From Hyphomicrobium sp. (GTDB taxonomy: Bacteria > Pseudomonadota > Alphaproteobacteria > Rhizobiales > Hyphomicrobiaceae), in the NCBI RefSeq assembly GCF_019753045.1, contig NZ_JAIELN010000009.1, positions 62,001-126,000 of the forward strand: a stretch of 64,000 bases of DNA, read 5' to 3'. The notes under the pieces are model-generated. The model worked only from the letters and a program-made list of their open reading frames with translations, did not search any database and had not been told where the DNA came from. Positions 40,116 to 48,006 of the stretch are shown in pieces; within the stretch, counting starts at the first letter, position 1; each line of letters starts with the position of its first letter. Made by a program: the position numbers and the translations under genes.

Positions 40116-41526
40116 AGCCGATTTGTGCATCATCGGCGCCGGCTCCGCCGGGTTGTCAATCGCGGCCGGTTCCGCGCAAATGGGCGCCCGGACGGTCCTG
40201 ATTGAAGCTCACCGGATGGGCGGTGATTGCCTCAACTCAGGCTGCGTTCCCTCGAAGTCGCTACTCGCCGCGGCCAAAGTTGCTCACGTTGTTCGCAGTA
40301 GCGCCAAGACCGGAATAGCTTTCCAGGAGCCGCGCATCGAATTCGCGCAAACACGACGTTACGTTCATGACGTCATTCAAGCGATAGCACCCCACGACTC
40401 GGTCGATCGATTCAAAGGTCTCGGCTGCCAAGTGATCGAGGCGTCAGCTCGTTTCGTCGATCGCAAAACTGTGGCGGCCGGAGATTTCCAGGTTCGCGCC
40501 CGCCGCTTTGTCATCGCGTCGGGAAGCCGACCTTACGTCCCCCCCATCGAAGGTCTCGAGAACACGCCTTACTTCACCAATGAAACGATCTTCGAAAACA
40601 CGGTGCTGCCGGAGCACATCATCATCATCGGCGCGGGCCCAATGGGGGCCGAGATGGCGCAGGCGCACCGGAGGCTCGGTGCGCGCGTGACCTTGCTGGA
40701 CGCTGCACGGTTGCTGCCGAGAGATGATCCGGAAGCGGTCGAGGTTCTCCGCCAGAGACTTTCATCTGAAGGCGTGGAAATTATCGAATCTGTCGAAATC
40801 GTTCGTGTCGCCTTGTCCGGTTCGGAAATCGACATCACGATCAACGACAACAGCCGCGAACGAACGCTTCGCGGATCTCACTTGCTCGTTGCGGCAGGAA
40901 GACGCCCGAACGTCGCGGACCTCGGTCTGGAAGCGGCAGGGGTAAAATACGACGAGAAGCGCATCAATGTTGACGCGCGACTTCGTACGGCGAACAAGCG
41001 GATCTTCGCGGCGGGCGACGTCATTGGCGGCCAACTGCTCACGCACGCCGCTGGTTATCACGCGTCAATCGTACTCAAGAACGCGTTGTTTCGCATCCCG
41101 GCCAAGAAATCGGCGAGCGATCTTCCCTGGGTGACGTATACGGACCCCGAGCTGGCGCAGGTTGGCCTTACGGAAAGTTCGGCCAAGCAGCTTCATGGCG
41201 ATTCCGTTCGTGTCCTACGCGCAGATTTTGCGCAAAACGATCGCGCTCGGGCCGAGGGAATCTCCGATGGGTTTCTGAAGGCTGTTGTTTCGAAGAGAGG
41301 AAGTATTCTCGGCGCAACTATCGTTGGTCCGCACGCTGGAGAGCTGCTTCTGCCGTGGACCCTCGCCATTGCGCAAGGAAATAAAATCGGCGCGTTGGCT
41401 GGTCTGACGGTGCCCTACCCAACCTTGAGCGAGATCACCAAACGTGCGGCTGGCAGCTACTTCACGCCAGCACTTTTTTCACCTCGGATCCGGCGATTGG
41501 TCCGTTTCCTCGGAGTATTCGGATGA
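40099..41526 (+). CDS. Mercuric-reductase-like disulfide flavoprotein
   Basis: A class I pyridine nucleotide-disulfide oxidoreductase (475 aa): the FAD motif Ile-Ile-Gly-Ala-Gly-Ser-Ala-Gly, the redox pair Gly-Gly-Asp-Cys-Leu-Asn-Ser-Gly-Cys-Val-Pro-Ser-Lys, the NAD motif Ile-Ile-Gly-Ala-Gly-Pro-Met-Gly-Ala-Glu and Phe-Ala-Ala-Gly-Asp-Val. It lacks the N-terminal heavy-metal domain and the C-terminal Cys pair of true MerA, and the usual catalytic His before Pro-Thr-x-x-Glu appears as Tyr-Pro-Thr-Leu-Ser-Glu. So it is unlikely to reduce Hg(II). ATG 40099 has GAGGAG upstream. It overlaps the TVP38 gene by 4 nt. Confidence 0.87.
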   Translation: MAELLKADLCIIGAGSAGLSIAAGSAQMGARTVLIEAHRMGGDCLNSGCVPSKSLLAAAKVAHVVRSSAKTGIAFQEPRIEFAQTRRYVHDVIQAIAPHDSVDRFKGLGCQVIEASARFVDRKTVAAGDFQVRARRFVIASGSRPYVPPIEGLENTPYFTNETIFENTVLPEHIIIIGAGPMGAEMAQAHRRLGARVTLLDAARLLPRDDPEAVEVLRQRLSSEGVEIIESVEIVRVALSGSEIDITINDNSRERTLRGSHLLVAAGRRPNVADLGLEAAGVKYDEKRINVDARLRTANKRIFAAGDVIGGQLLTHAAGYHASIVLKNALFRIPAKKSASDLPWVTYTDPELAQVGLTESSAKQLHGDSVRVLRADFAQNDRARAEGISDGFLKAVVSKRGSILGATIVGPHAGELLLPWTLAIAQGNKIGALAGLTVPYPTLSEITKRAAGSYFTPALFSPRIRRLVRFLGVFG

Positions 41527-42218
41527 CCCTGAAGCGCCTTTTGCCGCTCCTCGTGCTTGTTGCGCTTTTGATCGGCGCCTTCGCGCTCCGGCTCGATCGC
41601 TATGTCACCCTCGATGCATTGCGCGACAACAGAGCGGCACTCTCAGATCTGGTCCAGAACCACTCGATATTGTCGGGGCTCATCTACATTCTGGTCTACA
41701 TCGTCGCGGTGGCTCTGTCGTTTCCCGGCGCAACCATTCTCACTCTCGCTGGCGGTCTCCTCTTCGGCGCAGCTGTGGGAGCATCCTTGACCGTGATCGG
41801 CGCCACGGCGGGCGCAACGATCTTATTCTTGATTGCCAGGTCTGCTGCCGGTGACATTTTGCGCCGCCAGGCCGGCCCTTTCCTCGCGCGCTTGTCAGAA
41901 GGATTCAGCCGAAACGCGTTCAACTACTTGCTTTTCCTTCGCTTGGTTCCGGCGTTTCCCTTTTGGGTCGTCAATCTTGCGCCAGCCATCCTTGGCATGC
42001 GGCTTTTGCCGTATATCGTCGCCACAGGCATCGGCATCATTCCCGGAACGTTTGTCTTCTCGGCTTTTGGAGCAAGTCTCGGAACGGTGTTTGACGCGGG
42101 GCGCGAGGTGCATCTGAAGGACGTGCTGAGCCCGACGCTGATAGCCGGCCTAGTCGTCCTTGGCTTCTTGTCGTTGCTTCCCATCCTGCTGAAATCGAGG
42201 GCGAGACAAGAACATTGA
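41523..42218 (+). CDS. TVP38/TMEM64 (DedA-like) membrane protein
   Basis: A 231-aa protein with about five to six membrane helices and the SNARE-associated/VTT domain: Phe-Pro-Gly-Ala-Thr-Ile-Leu-Thr-Leu-Ala-Gly-Gly, Gly-Ala-Thr-Ala-Gly-Ala-Thr, Arg-Leu-Val-Pro-Ala-Phe-Pro-Phe-Trp and Ile-Pro-Gly-Thr-Phe-Val. VTT proteins act in lipid scrambling or membrane transport. Pairing with a MerA-like flavoprotein is common, and fusions of the two exist. The start codon overlaps the previous stop (ATGA), and its own stop overlaps the next start (TTGA): tight coupling. Confidence 0.88.
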   Translation: MTLKRLLPLLVLVALLIGAFALRLDRYVTLDALRDNRAALSDLVQNHSILSGLIYILVYIVAVALSFPGATILTLAGGLLFGAAVGASLTVIGATAGATILFLIARSAAGDILRRQAGPFLARLSEGFSRNAFNYLLFLRLVPAFPFWVVNLAPAILGMRLLPYIVATGIGIIPGTFVFSAFGASLGTVFDAGREVHLKDVLSPTLIAGLVVLGFLSLLPILLKSRARQEH

Positions 42219-42880
42219 CGTTGTCGATCGTAATACCAACGCTCGATGCTGGAGCGACCCTGGCGCAGACGTTGGTGTCGCTGGGGGACGTTCGCGAAGT
42301 TCTGGTTGTCGATGGCGGCTCACATGATGACACCGTTCTGATAGCGGAGCGTGCTAGAGTTCGTGTACTTCACGCGCAAAAGGGGCGCGGATGCCAGCTC
42401 GCGGAGGGGGCAGCGAACGCTCGCGGAGACTGGCTTCTCTTTCTGCATGCGGATACCTGCCTAGAACGTGACTGGCAAGCTGCGGTCACGTCATTTATCG
42501 AAGATCCCACCAACACGGCGAGAGCTGCAGTATTTCGCTTCCAGTTGGATCATGGGTCCGCTGAAGCGCGACGATTGGAGGCAATGGTCGACTGGCGTGT
42601 GCGTCGGCTCGGGTTACCGTACGGAGATCAAGGTTTGCTGATCCATCGGGATTTCTATCACAGCATCGGCGGCTTTCGCCCCATTCCAATAATGGAGGAC
42701 GTCGATCTTGTTCTTCGAATTGGCCGGAGTCGTTTGGAAATTCTTCCAATCGCGGCGCGGACCTCGGCAAAGCGCTGGATGGAACAGGGATGGACGCTGC
42801 GAAGTGCACAGAACATCTTCTGTCTGGTCCTCTATTTCGTCGGCGTGCCGGCGCGGCTCATCTCTCGCGTTTATCATTGA
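42215..42880 (+). CDS. TIGR04283-type arsenosugar/rSAM-associated GT2 glycosyltransferase
   Basis: A 221-aa GT-A glycosyltransferase: Ile-Val-Ile-Pro-Thr-Leu-Asp-Ala, Val-Val-Asp-Gly-Gly-Ser-His-Asp-Asp-Thr, Gly-Arg-Gly-Cys-Gln-Leu and the metal site Phe-Leu-His-Ala-Asp-Thr, then Gly-Asp-Gln-Gly-Leu-Leu and Met-Glu-Asp-Val-Asp-Leu. These are hallmarks of the family first named transferase 2, rSAM/selenodomain-associated, later arsenosugar biosynthesis glycosyltransferase. The TTG start overlaps the TVP38 stop. The C-terminus has a hydrophobic helix, so it is likely membrane-bound. The TIGR04282-type gene follows within 3 nt. Confidence 0.87.
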   Translation: MTLSIVIPTLDAGATLAQTLVSLGDVREVLVVDGGSHDDTVLIAERARVRVLHAQKGRGCQLAEGAANARGDWLLFLHADTCLERDWQAAVTSFIEDPTNTARAAVFRFQLDHGSAEARRLEAMVDWRVRRLGLPYGDQGLLIHRDFYHSIGGFRPIPIMEDVDLVLRIGRSRLEILPIAARTSAKRWMEQGWTLRSAQNIFCLVLYFVGVPARLISRVYH

Positions 42881-42883
42881 GCA

Positions 42884-43501
42884 ATGTCCTTGGACCGCCA
42901 TCTTGTTCTGTTTACGCGTTACCCGAGCTTCGGCACGGGGAAGCGCCGTCTCGCTGCTGGCGTCGGGAATACGACAGCACTACGCTTTCAGCGTGTCAGT
43001 CTTTCCCACACACTGCGACGACTGGGCGGCGACCCAAGATGGAGAACATGGCTCGCGATCACTCCGGACCGTTCCGGACCTTGGCCGGGTCAGTTTGATG
43101 TCGTGCCGCAGGGAAGGGGCGATTTGGGGCAACGCCTGGCTCGAGTCTCCTCCCGGCTCCCACGCGGGCCGGTGCTCATTATCGGCAGTGATGTCCCGGG
43201 TATCACCAAAGAGCTGGTGGCCGAGGCGTTTCATCTGCTCGGTGCGCACGACGCCGTTGTTGGTCCGTCCGCAGATGGAGGCTATTGGGCCGTCGGGCTT
43301 CGTCGCCGTCCCCATCTAATAAATCCCTTTCGAGCTGTCAGATGGTCTTCGCCAAATGCCCTCGACGACACCTTGGCAAATCTGCGGGGGCACTCGGTCG
43401 GCAGGCTTTCGCCTCTGGACGACATCGATGATGCCGATGCCATGGGACGATTTTCAAATTGGGCCATCCTACACGCATCGCGCCATCGAGAAGGCCCGTG
43501 A
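42884..43501 (+). CDS. TIGR04282-type arsenosugar/rSAM-associated transferase (DUF2064)
   Basis: A 205-aa nucleotidyltransferase-like (CofC-like) protein: Leu-Phe-Thr-Arg-Tyr-Pro near the N-terminus where the family has a Lys/Arg-Thr/Arg substrate loop, then Gln-Gly-Arg-Gly-Asp-Leu-Gly-Gln-Arg-Leu, Ile-Gly-Ser-Asp-Val-Pro-Gly-Ile and Gly-Pro-Ser-Ala-Asp-Gly-Gly-Tyr-Trp. The Ser-Asp-x-Pro and Ala-Asp-Gly-Gly-Tyr motifs define this family. With its TIGR04283-type neighbour it is the standard pair of arsenosugar-type loci. Exact chemistry is not established. A hairpin follows. Confidence 0.88.
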   Translation: MSLDRHLVLFTRYPSFGTGKRRLAAGVGNTTALRFQRVSLSHTLRRLGGDPRWRTWLAITPDRSGPWPGQFDVVPQGRGDLGQRLARVSSRLPRGPVLIIGSDVPGITKELVAEAFHLLGAHDAVVGPSADGGYWAVGLRRRPHLINPFRAVRWSSPNALDDTLANLRGHSVGRLSPLDDIDDADAMGRFSNWAILHASRHREGP

Positions 43502-43531
43502 ATACGATCTCATTTCAACGATCAACTATTC

Positions 43532-43555
43532 CAGGAATGCTGCTTTGCATTCCTG
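43532..43555 (+). terminator. Hairpin at end of the plus-strand operon
   Basis: A perfect 9-bp stem (CAGGAATGC / GCATTCCTG) with a 6-nt loop, 30 nt after the TIGR04282-type gene. No T run, so it may be a weak terminator or an mRNA 3'-end stabiliser. Confidence 0.45.
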
Positions 43556-43625
43556 ATAAACGCAGTTCGCAGGATCGCAGATGTGAGCTAGGCAGAGGCC
43601 GAATGAAAGTTGGGGGATAGGCGCG

Positions 43626-44336
43626 ATGGCACAATATTCGGATTATAGGCGCGCGGGGTCCGAGTTCCTCGGGAGCGCCTTTTTGCTTGCTACGGTGATA
43701 GGATCCGGCGTCATGGGCGCGCAGTTGGCTGGCGGAAATGATGCACTGGCGTTGCTCGGGAATACGATCCCTACCGGCGCGATACTTGTGGTGCTCATCA
43801 CCATGCTCGGACCGATCTCCGGCGCGCACTTCAATCCTGCGGTTACGGGAGTATTTTGGCTTCGCGGCGAAATCACTGTACGCCTCAGCGTACTCTACGT
43901 TGTTGCCCAGATAGCAGGAGCCGTCGCCGGTGTTTTCGCTGCCCACCTAATGTTCGATCTTCCGGTTCTACAGTTGTCCGAGAAGGTCAGAAGCGGAAGT
44001 AGCCAATGGTTCGCGGAGTGGGTGGCGACCTTTGGCCTCGTTTTGACGATCCTTGCGACCTTGAAGGCAAGGCCCGCCGCAATTCCCGTGTCCGTGGGCC
44101 TCTACATTACAGCCGCCTACTGGTTTACTGCGTCGACCTCCTTTGCGAACCCTGCCGTGACTTTCGCGCGGGCCTTCTCCAATACATTCGCGGGGATCAG
44201 ACTTGCGGACGTTCCGCCGTTCATTGCCGCACAGCTTCTCGGTGCCGTCGCTGCCCTTGCTGCTGCTCGCTGGCTTCTCGCGGAAAGAGCAGATATTGCA
44301 GAGCCCGGGTTGGCTGCACCAGCGCCTGCGGAATAG
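43626..44336 (+). CDS. Aquaporin/aquaglyceroporin family protein (AqpS-like, copy 1)
   Basis: A MIP channel of 236 aa with six membrane helices and two pore loops: His-Phe-Asn-Pro-Ala-Val-Thr and Phe-Ala-Asn-Pro-Ala-Val-Thr-Phe-Ala-Arg (both NPA intact, filter Arg present). It is a close paralogue of the channel in the ars operon at 45.9 kb; most helices agree residue by residue. In Sinorhizobium meliloti AqpS lets As(III) leave the cell down its gradient. This copy may serve As(OH)3 or methylated arsenicals. It has its own ribosome-binding region (GGGGGATAGG), 125 nt after the arsenosugar-type operon. Confidence 0.88.
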   Translation: MAQYSDYRRAGSEFLGSAFLLATVIGSGVMGAQLAGGNDALALLGNTIPTGAILVVLITMLGPISGAHFNPAVTGVFWLRGEITVRLSVLYVVAQIAGAVAGVFAAHLMFDLPVLQLSEKVRSGSSQWFAEWVATFGLVLTILATLKARPAAIPVSVGLYITAAYWFTASTSFANPAVTFARAFSNTFAGIRLADVPPFIAAQLLGAVAALAAARWLLAERADIAEPGLAAPAPAE

Positions 44337-44530
44337 GTGCGCACTAAAGCCGTCGCCATCAAATCGTAAATTGGTTTTGGTGTTCTTATGCGGTTGTCTT
44401 GGAGGCTCTCACGAAAGCAGGCGATTGGCCACGATCACAGCCACAGAGACGACGAAGGGCACAGACATACAGGTGGTGTTCTAATCAGCCACGGAGGCGT
44501 GCGACCCTTGCGCAAATCGAGCTGCACAAG

Positions 44531-44996
44531 ATGGACCACACCATTTACCTGGCGAACCAACGGCCGATCCTGTCCCTCATTGCCTCGCTAAGGAAGCGCG
44601 AGGCCGTACCCGCCCATCGCCTCCGCTACTGGGCCGATCCAGACTATCATTCCGGTCGGCGGAAGATCTCCCATAGAGGCATCTTCGAGCGAGATGGCAG
44701 GCACGGTGATGAGATCTACACTAGCCCGAGTTTCATCCCGTACTTGCAGTATTTCCCTTTTTGGACCCTACCTCCCCGACAGAGTTATTGAGGCCTTCGT
44801 CGATCAGGTCGGCAATCCCGATTGGGTTTCGTCCGGCGACGTCACGCCCATGTGCAAGTGTGCGCGGAAATTGGTTCGCGACCATGGCCTTGATAAGCAC
44901 CGCGCATCCGATGAGTTCTTCAAGCTGGCTCTCGAGATTTGCCTCTATCTCTCCTATGCCGAGGCCGTGCGCGATGAAGTGAAGGGAATGCGGTAA
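44531..44996 (+). pseudogene. Frameshifted gene of unknown family
   Basis: Two overlapping frames join into one coherent protein of about 155 aa if one C is removed from the CCC run near 44755: Tyr-Leu-Gln-Tyr-Phe then Leu-Phe-Gly-Pro-Tyr-Leu-Pro-Asp-Arg-Val-Ile-Glu-Ala. The first half has Leu-Arg-Tyr-Trp-Ala-Asp-Pro-Asp-Tyr; the second has Cys-Lys-Cys-Ala-Arg-Lys-Leu. ATG 44531 is a likely start. I do not recognise the family. The reconstruction argues for a recently broken or mis-sequenced gene, not random sequence. Confidence 0.5.
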
Positions 44997-45004
44997 CGGG
45001 GTTA

Positions 45005-45034
45005 TTGCATACTTCAAGAATCCTTGTAGTATGC
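45005..45034 (+). promoter_or_regulatory. ars operon promoter and ArsR operator
   Basis: A 28-bp palindrome (45007-45034) has perfect outer arms GCATACT / AGTATGC and inner arms CAAG / CTTG. A promoter is embedded: -35 TTGCAT (45005-45010), 16-nt spacer, -10 TAGTAT (45027-45032). ArsR bound here would cover both elements. Transcription should start around 45039, the A of the arsR ATG. Confidence 0.75.
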
Positions 45035-45038
45035 ACCT

Positions 45039-45386
45039 ATGATCGACAAAAACGCCGTCACCTGCCTCGCCGCGCTGGCGCATGACCAGCGGCTGGCGAT
45101 CTTCCGCCTCCTGGTGAGGGAAGGCCCCTCCGGCCTCCCCGCAGGTGAGATTGCCGACGCCGTCGGCGCAACGCCAACGGGCGCGTCCTTTCATTTGAAG
45201 GAGCTGGACCGCGCAGGCCTGATCCACGCCACGCGGGTCGGCCGCTACATCCGCTACGCGGTGCATTTCGACAAGGTTCGCCAGCTGCTGACGTTCCTGA
45301 CCGAAGACTGCTGCCAGGGGCAGCCGGAGCTTTGTGGCTCAACAATCAAAAAAGCGCGCAAGTTGTGTAAGGGAGAAGCGAAATGA
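45039..45386 (+). CDS. arsR: ArsR family arsenic-responsive repressor
   Basis: A winged-helix metalloregulator of 115 aa. The DNA-binding helix has Thr-Pro-Thr-Gly-Ala-Ser-Phe-His-Leu-Lys-Glu-Leu. It lacks the classical ELCVCD box; instead the C-terminal part has Cys91, Cys92 and Cys99 (Asp-Cys-Cys-Gln-Gly-Gln-Pro-Glu-Leu-Cys), like the As(III) site of Acidithiobacillus-type ArsR. There is no ribosome-binding site: the operator ends 4 nt before ATG, so the mRNA may be leaderless. It overlaps arsC by 4 nt. It represses its own operon until As(III) binds. Confidence 0.93.
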   Translation: MIDKNAVTCLAALAHDQRLAIFRLLVREGPSGLPAGEIADAVGATPTGASFHLKELDRAGLIHATRVGRYIRYAVHFDKVRQLLTFLTEDCCQGQPELCGSTIKKARKLCKGEAK

Positions 45387-45907
45387 CTGAAGACCGACCC
45401 CTCAACGTCCTCTTTCTCTGCACGGGTAACTCCGCCCGCTCGATCATCGCCGAGGCAATCATCAACCGCGTCGGTGCTGGCAAGTTCAAGGGCTACAGCG
45501 CCGGTAGCATGCCCAAGGGGCAAGTGAATCCGCTGGCCATCAATCTGCTGAACAAACTCAACTACGACACTAGCGCGCTGCGTTCCAAGTCATGGGAGGA
45601 GTTCGCGGCTCCTGGCGCTCCGGTCATGGATTTCGTCTTCACGGTTTGCGACAACGCCGCCAACGAAGTCTGCCCAATTTGGCCTGGACAGCCGATGAGC
45701 GCGCATTGGGGCGTGCCCGATCCGGCTGAGGCCGAAGGCGACGCTGCTCAAAAGGCGTTGGCCTTCGCCGACACCTATCGGATGCTCAACAACCGCATCG
45801 GCATCTTCACTAGCCTGCCATTGAAATCCCTCGACGGCCTCTCGCTGCAAAAGCGGCTTGATGACATCGGCCGCACCAAAGCCGACGTCACGCCTGAGAG
45901 GGCCTGA
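45383..45907 (+). CDS. arsC: Arsenate reductase, low-molecular-weight phosphatase type
   Basis: Reduces As(V) to As(III). The phosphatase-like loop Cys-Thr-Gly-Asn-Ser-Ala-Arg-Ser has Cys13 as nucleophile and Arg19. Cys89 and Cys97 (Val-Cys-Asp-Asn-Ala-Ala-Asn-Glu-Val-Cys-Pro) lie where the relay cysteines of thioredoxin-coupled ArsC are found. His-Trp-Gly-Val-Pro-Asp-Pro-Ala is the arsenate-type variant of the general-acid region. 174 aa, longer than the S. aureus enzyme because of a C-terminal helix. Translationally coupled to arsR (ATGA overlap) and 3 nt before the channel gene. Confidence 0.93.
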   Translation: MTEDRPLNVLFLCTGNSARSIIAEAIINRVGAGKFKGYSAGSMPKGQVNPLAINLLNKLNYDTSALRSKSWEEFAAPGAPVMDFVFTVCDNAANEVCPIWPGQPMSAHWGVPDPAEAEGDAAQKALAFADTYRMLNNRIGIFTSLPLKSLDGLSLQKRLDDIGRTKADVTPERA

Positions 45908-45910
45908 GGT

Positions 45911-46618
45911 GTGGGACCGTATACGCTTGGCCAGCGTCTTGGCGCGGAGTTCCTTGGTACCGCGATACTCCTCACCACCGTGATCGGCTCCGGCATCATG
46001 GGCGCCAAGCTCTCGGCCGGGAACGACGCTCTCGCGCTGTTGGGCAATACGCTTCCGACCGGCGCCATTCTCGTCGTGTTGATCACCGTCTTCGGGCCTG
46101 TTTCCGGTGCACATTTCAATCCCGCCGTTTCAGGCGTGTTTTGCCTGCGCGGCGGGATCAGCTTCCGCCTCGCGCTCCTTTACATTCTGGCGCAGGTCTG
46201 CGGAGGTCTTGTTGGCGTGGCGGCGGCGCACGCGATGTTCGACCTTCCGTTGGTGCAGCTGGCGACTAAGGCGAGAACCGGAACCGGTCAGTGGTTCGCG
46301 GAAGGCGTCGCCACGTTCGGCTTGCTGCTGACCATTCTCGGTACGCTGCAGGCAAGACGCAAGGCCGTGGCGGTCAACGTCGGCCTTTACATTACTGCCG
46401 CGTATTGGTTCACCGCCTCGACTTCGTTTGCTAATCCGGCGGTGACGATCGCCCGCGCCTTCTCCGACACCTTCGCGGGCATCCGCTTAGCGGATGTGCC
46501 ACCCTTCATCGTCGCACAGTTCGTGGGCGCGCTGCTCGCCATGCTCGTAGCTGGCTGGCTCTTCCAGCCGATGTCTCGAACACAGACCAACACCACACCT
46601 GTAAGGAAGATAGCGTAA
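45911..46618 (+). CDS. aqpS: Aquaglyceroporin of the ars operon (AqpS-like, copy 2)
   Basis: A six-helix MIP channel (235 aa) with His-Phe-Asn-Pro-Ala-Val-Ser and [10 protein letters not shown]. Its position between arsC and arsH matches the S. meliloti-type ars operon, where AqpS replaces an active As(III) pump: ArsC makes As(III) inside, and the channel lets it out. No arsB or acr3 lies in the window. GTG start 3 nt after arsC; its stop overlaps the arsH start (TAATG). Paralogue of the channel at 43.6 kb. Confidence 0.9.
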   Translation: MGPYTLGQRLGAEFLGTAILLTTVIGSGIMGAKLSAGNDALALLGNTLPTGAILVVLITVFGPVSGAHFNPAVSGVFCLRGGISFRLALLYILAQVCGGLVGVAAAHAMFDLPLVQLATKARTGTGQWFAEGVATFGLLLTILGTLQARRKAVAVNVGLYITAAYWFTASTSFANPAVTIARAFSDTFAGIRLADVPPFIVAQFVGALLAMLVAGWLFQPMSRTQTNTTPVRKIA

Positions 46619-47355
46619 TGCCCAAGAACGGACCGGGCGACCTGCACAACGTCGTCCATGATCATCTGCACATTCCGGCCGCCGAGAAGCTCGCCGCCAC
46701 AGCAATTCACAAGCCGCGCATCCTTCTTCTTTACGGTTCCCTACGCGCGCGGTCGTACAGCCGCTTCCTCACGATGGAAGCGGCGCGCCTGCTGGAGCAC
46801 TACGGTGCCGAGACAAAAATTTACGATCCGCACGAGCTTCCGCTGCCGGACGATGCACCGGAATCGCACCCCAAAGTGCAGGAGCTTCGCGAACTCGCCG
46901 CTTGGTCCGAGGGGCAGGTGTGGTGCTCGCCGGAGCGTCACGGCGCAATGAGCGGGGTGATGAAATCGCAGATCGACTGGATACCCTTGTCCTCCGGCGC
47001 CATCCGGCCGACACAAGGCAAGACGCTGGCGGTAATGCAGGTCAGCGGCGGCTCGCAGTCGTTCAACGCGGTGAACCAGATGCGCGTTCTTGGCCGATGG
47101 ATGAGGATGATCACCATTCCAAACCAGTCCTCGGTGGCCAAGGCCTTCAACGAATTCGACGAGGATGGCCGCATGAAGCCGTCGGCCTACTACGACCGTG
47201 TCGTGGACGTGATGGAGGAGCTGGTGAAGTTCACGCTGCTTACCCGCGACCGCGCGGCATATCTCGTAGACCGCTATAGCGAGCGGAAGGAAAGCGCAGA
47301 AGAGCTGTCACGACGGGTCAATCTTCCGAAAGCGACGGACGGCCGGTCGTCTTAG
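46618..47355 (+). CDS. arsH: ArsH organoarsenical oxidase (FMN)
   Basis: An NADPH-dependent flavodoxin-fold protein of 245 aa. Seen: [14 protein letters not shown] (FMN phosphate site), [13 protein letters not shown], and Gly-Gly-Ser-Gln-Ser-Phe-Asn. Known activity in the family: oxidation of trivalent methylated and aromatic arsenicals to the less toxic pentavalent forms. This pairs logically with ArsM 8 kb upstream, whose trivalent methyl products are highly toxic. Last gene of the ars operon. Confidence 0.95.
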   Translation: MPKNGPGDLHNVVHDHLHIPAAEKLAATAIHKPRILLLYGSLRARSYSRFLTMEAARLLEHYGAETKIYDPHELPLPDDAPESHPKVQELRELAAWSEGQVWCSPERHGAMSGVMKSQIDWIPLSSGAIRPTQGKTLAVMQVSGGSQSFNAVNQMRVLGRWMRMITIPNQSSVAKAFNEFDEDGRMKPSAYYDRVVDVMEELVKFTLLTRDRAAYLVDRYSERKESAEELSRRVNLPKATDGRSS

Positions 47356-47569
47356 CTGATTGCGCCGAGCCCGCTTAGGGGCATCGACCACTGTTTGCGC
47401 CAGCTGGTGAAAGGCAGCAGTTCACCTGGGAGCGGACACGACGATCCTTCTTCGGGCAACTCACGCCGATAGCGGCTTCGAAGTCCGTTTTTGGGATTTC
47501 CCTACAATTCAGCGGCGATCTTCCGGAGCACACTTATTTCCACGTTCACTCCGAGCAGGAGAAATAGCT

Positions 47570-47773
47570 CTACATTAAGGGAACAAATAGCTCTTCAAAT
47601 TTCAAAGGCCGGCATTCGCGGATCTCTTGGAAAATCCTTTTAATGTGACCGATATGGCTATTGGCCCGGGTAGCAGTTGCTCGCCCTTGTTCGATCTGAC
47701 GTTGCCAATAAGCTCGGCAAGCAACGATATCGCGCCTCATCAAATTCGAAAGTGGCCGATCGCCTCCAATCAC
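47570..47773 (-). pseudogene. Integrase (SAM-like core-binding domain) fragment
   Basis: A 67-codon frame resembling the N-terminal core-binding domain of tyrosine recombinases: Arg-Arg-Asp-Ile-Val-Ala-Cys-Arg-Ala-Tyr-Trp-Gln-Arg, then Ala-Asn-Ser-His-Ile-Gly-His-Ile-Lys-Arg-Ile-Phe. The catalytic domain is absent. It lies 215 nt after arsH and may mark the right end of the arsenic island that begins at tRNA-Thr. A further minus frame (47770-47985) continues upstream but is not recognisable. Assignment by pattern memory. Confidence 0.45.
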
Positions 47774-48006
47774 ACTGAAAAGACCTTAAAGGCTCGCACC
47801 ATTCCCCGCTGCTCCCCTGCGGAAATTCGAGCCGAGAAATTGTATTCGTGCAGAAGCTTCGAAATCATAAGTGTCGGACGGGGCGCGACACCTACGAGGG
47901 CGGAGCGAACCGAGCGATCCTCGGCGTGGTTTGCCGTCGCCAAAACGAGCAAACGCTTTACAATTTGCTCGATTGGCAAGTCCACGAGTTCATCTGCGGG
48001 CAGTGT

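Noticed and set aside
40099-41526. Annotation as mercuric reductase MerA
   Set aside because: No N-terminal heavy-metal domain, no C-terminal Cys pair, and no other mer genes nearby.
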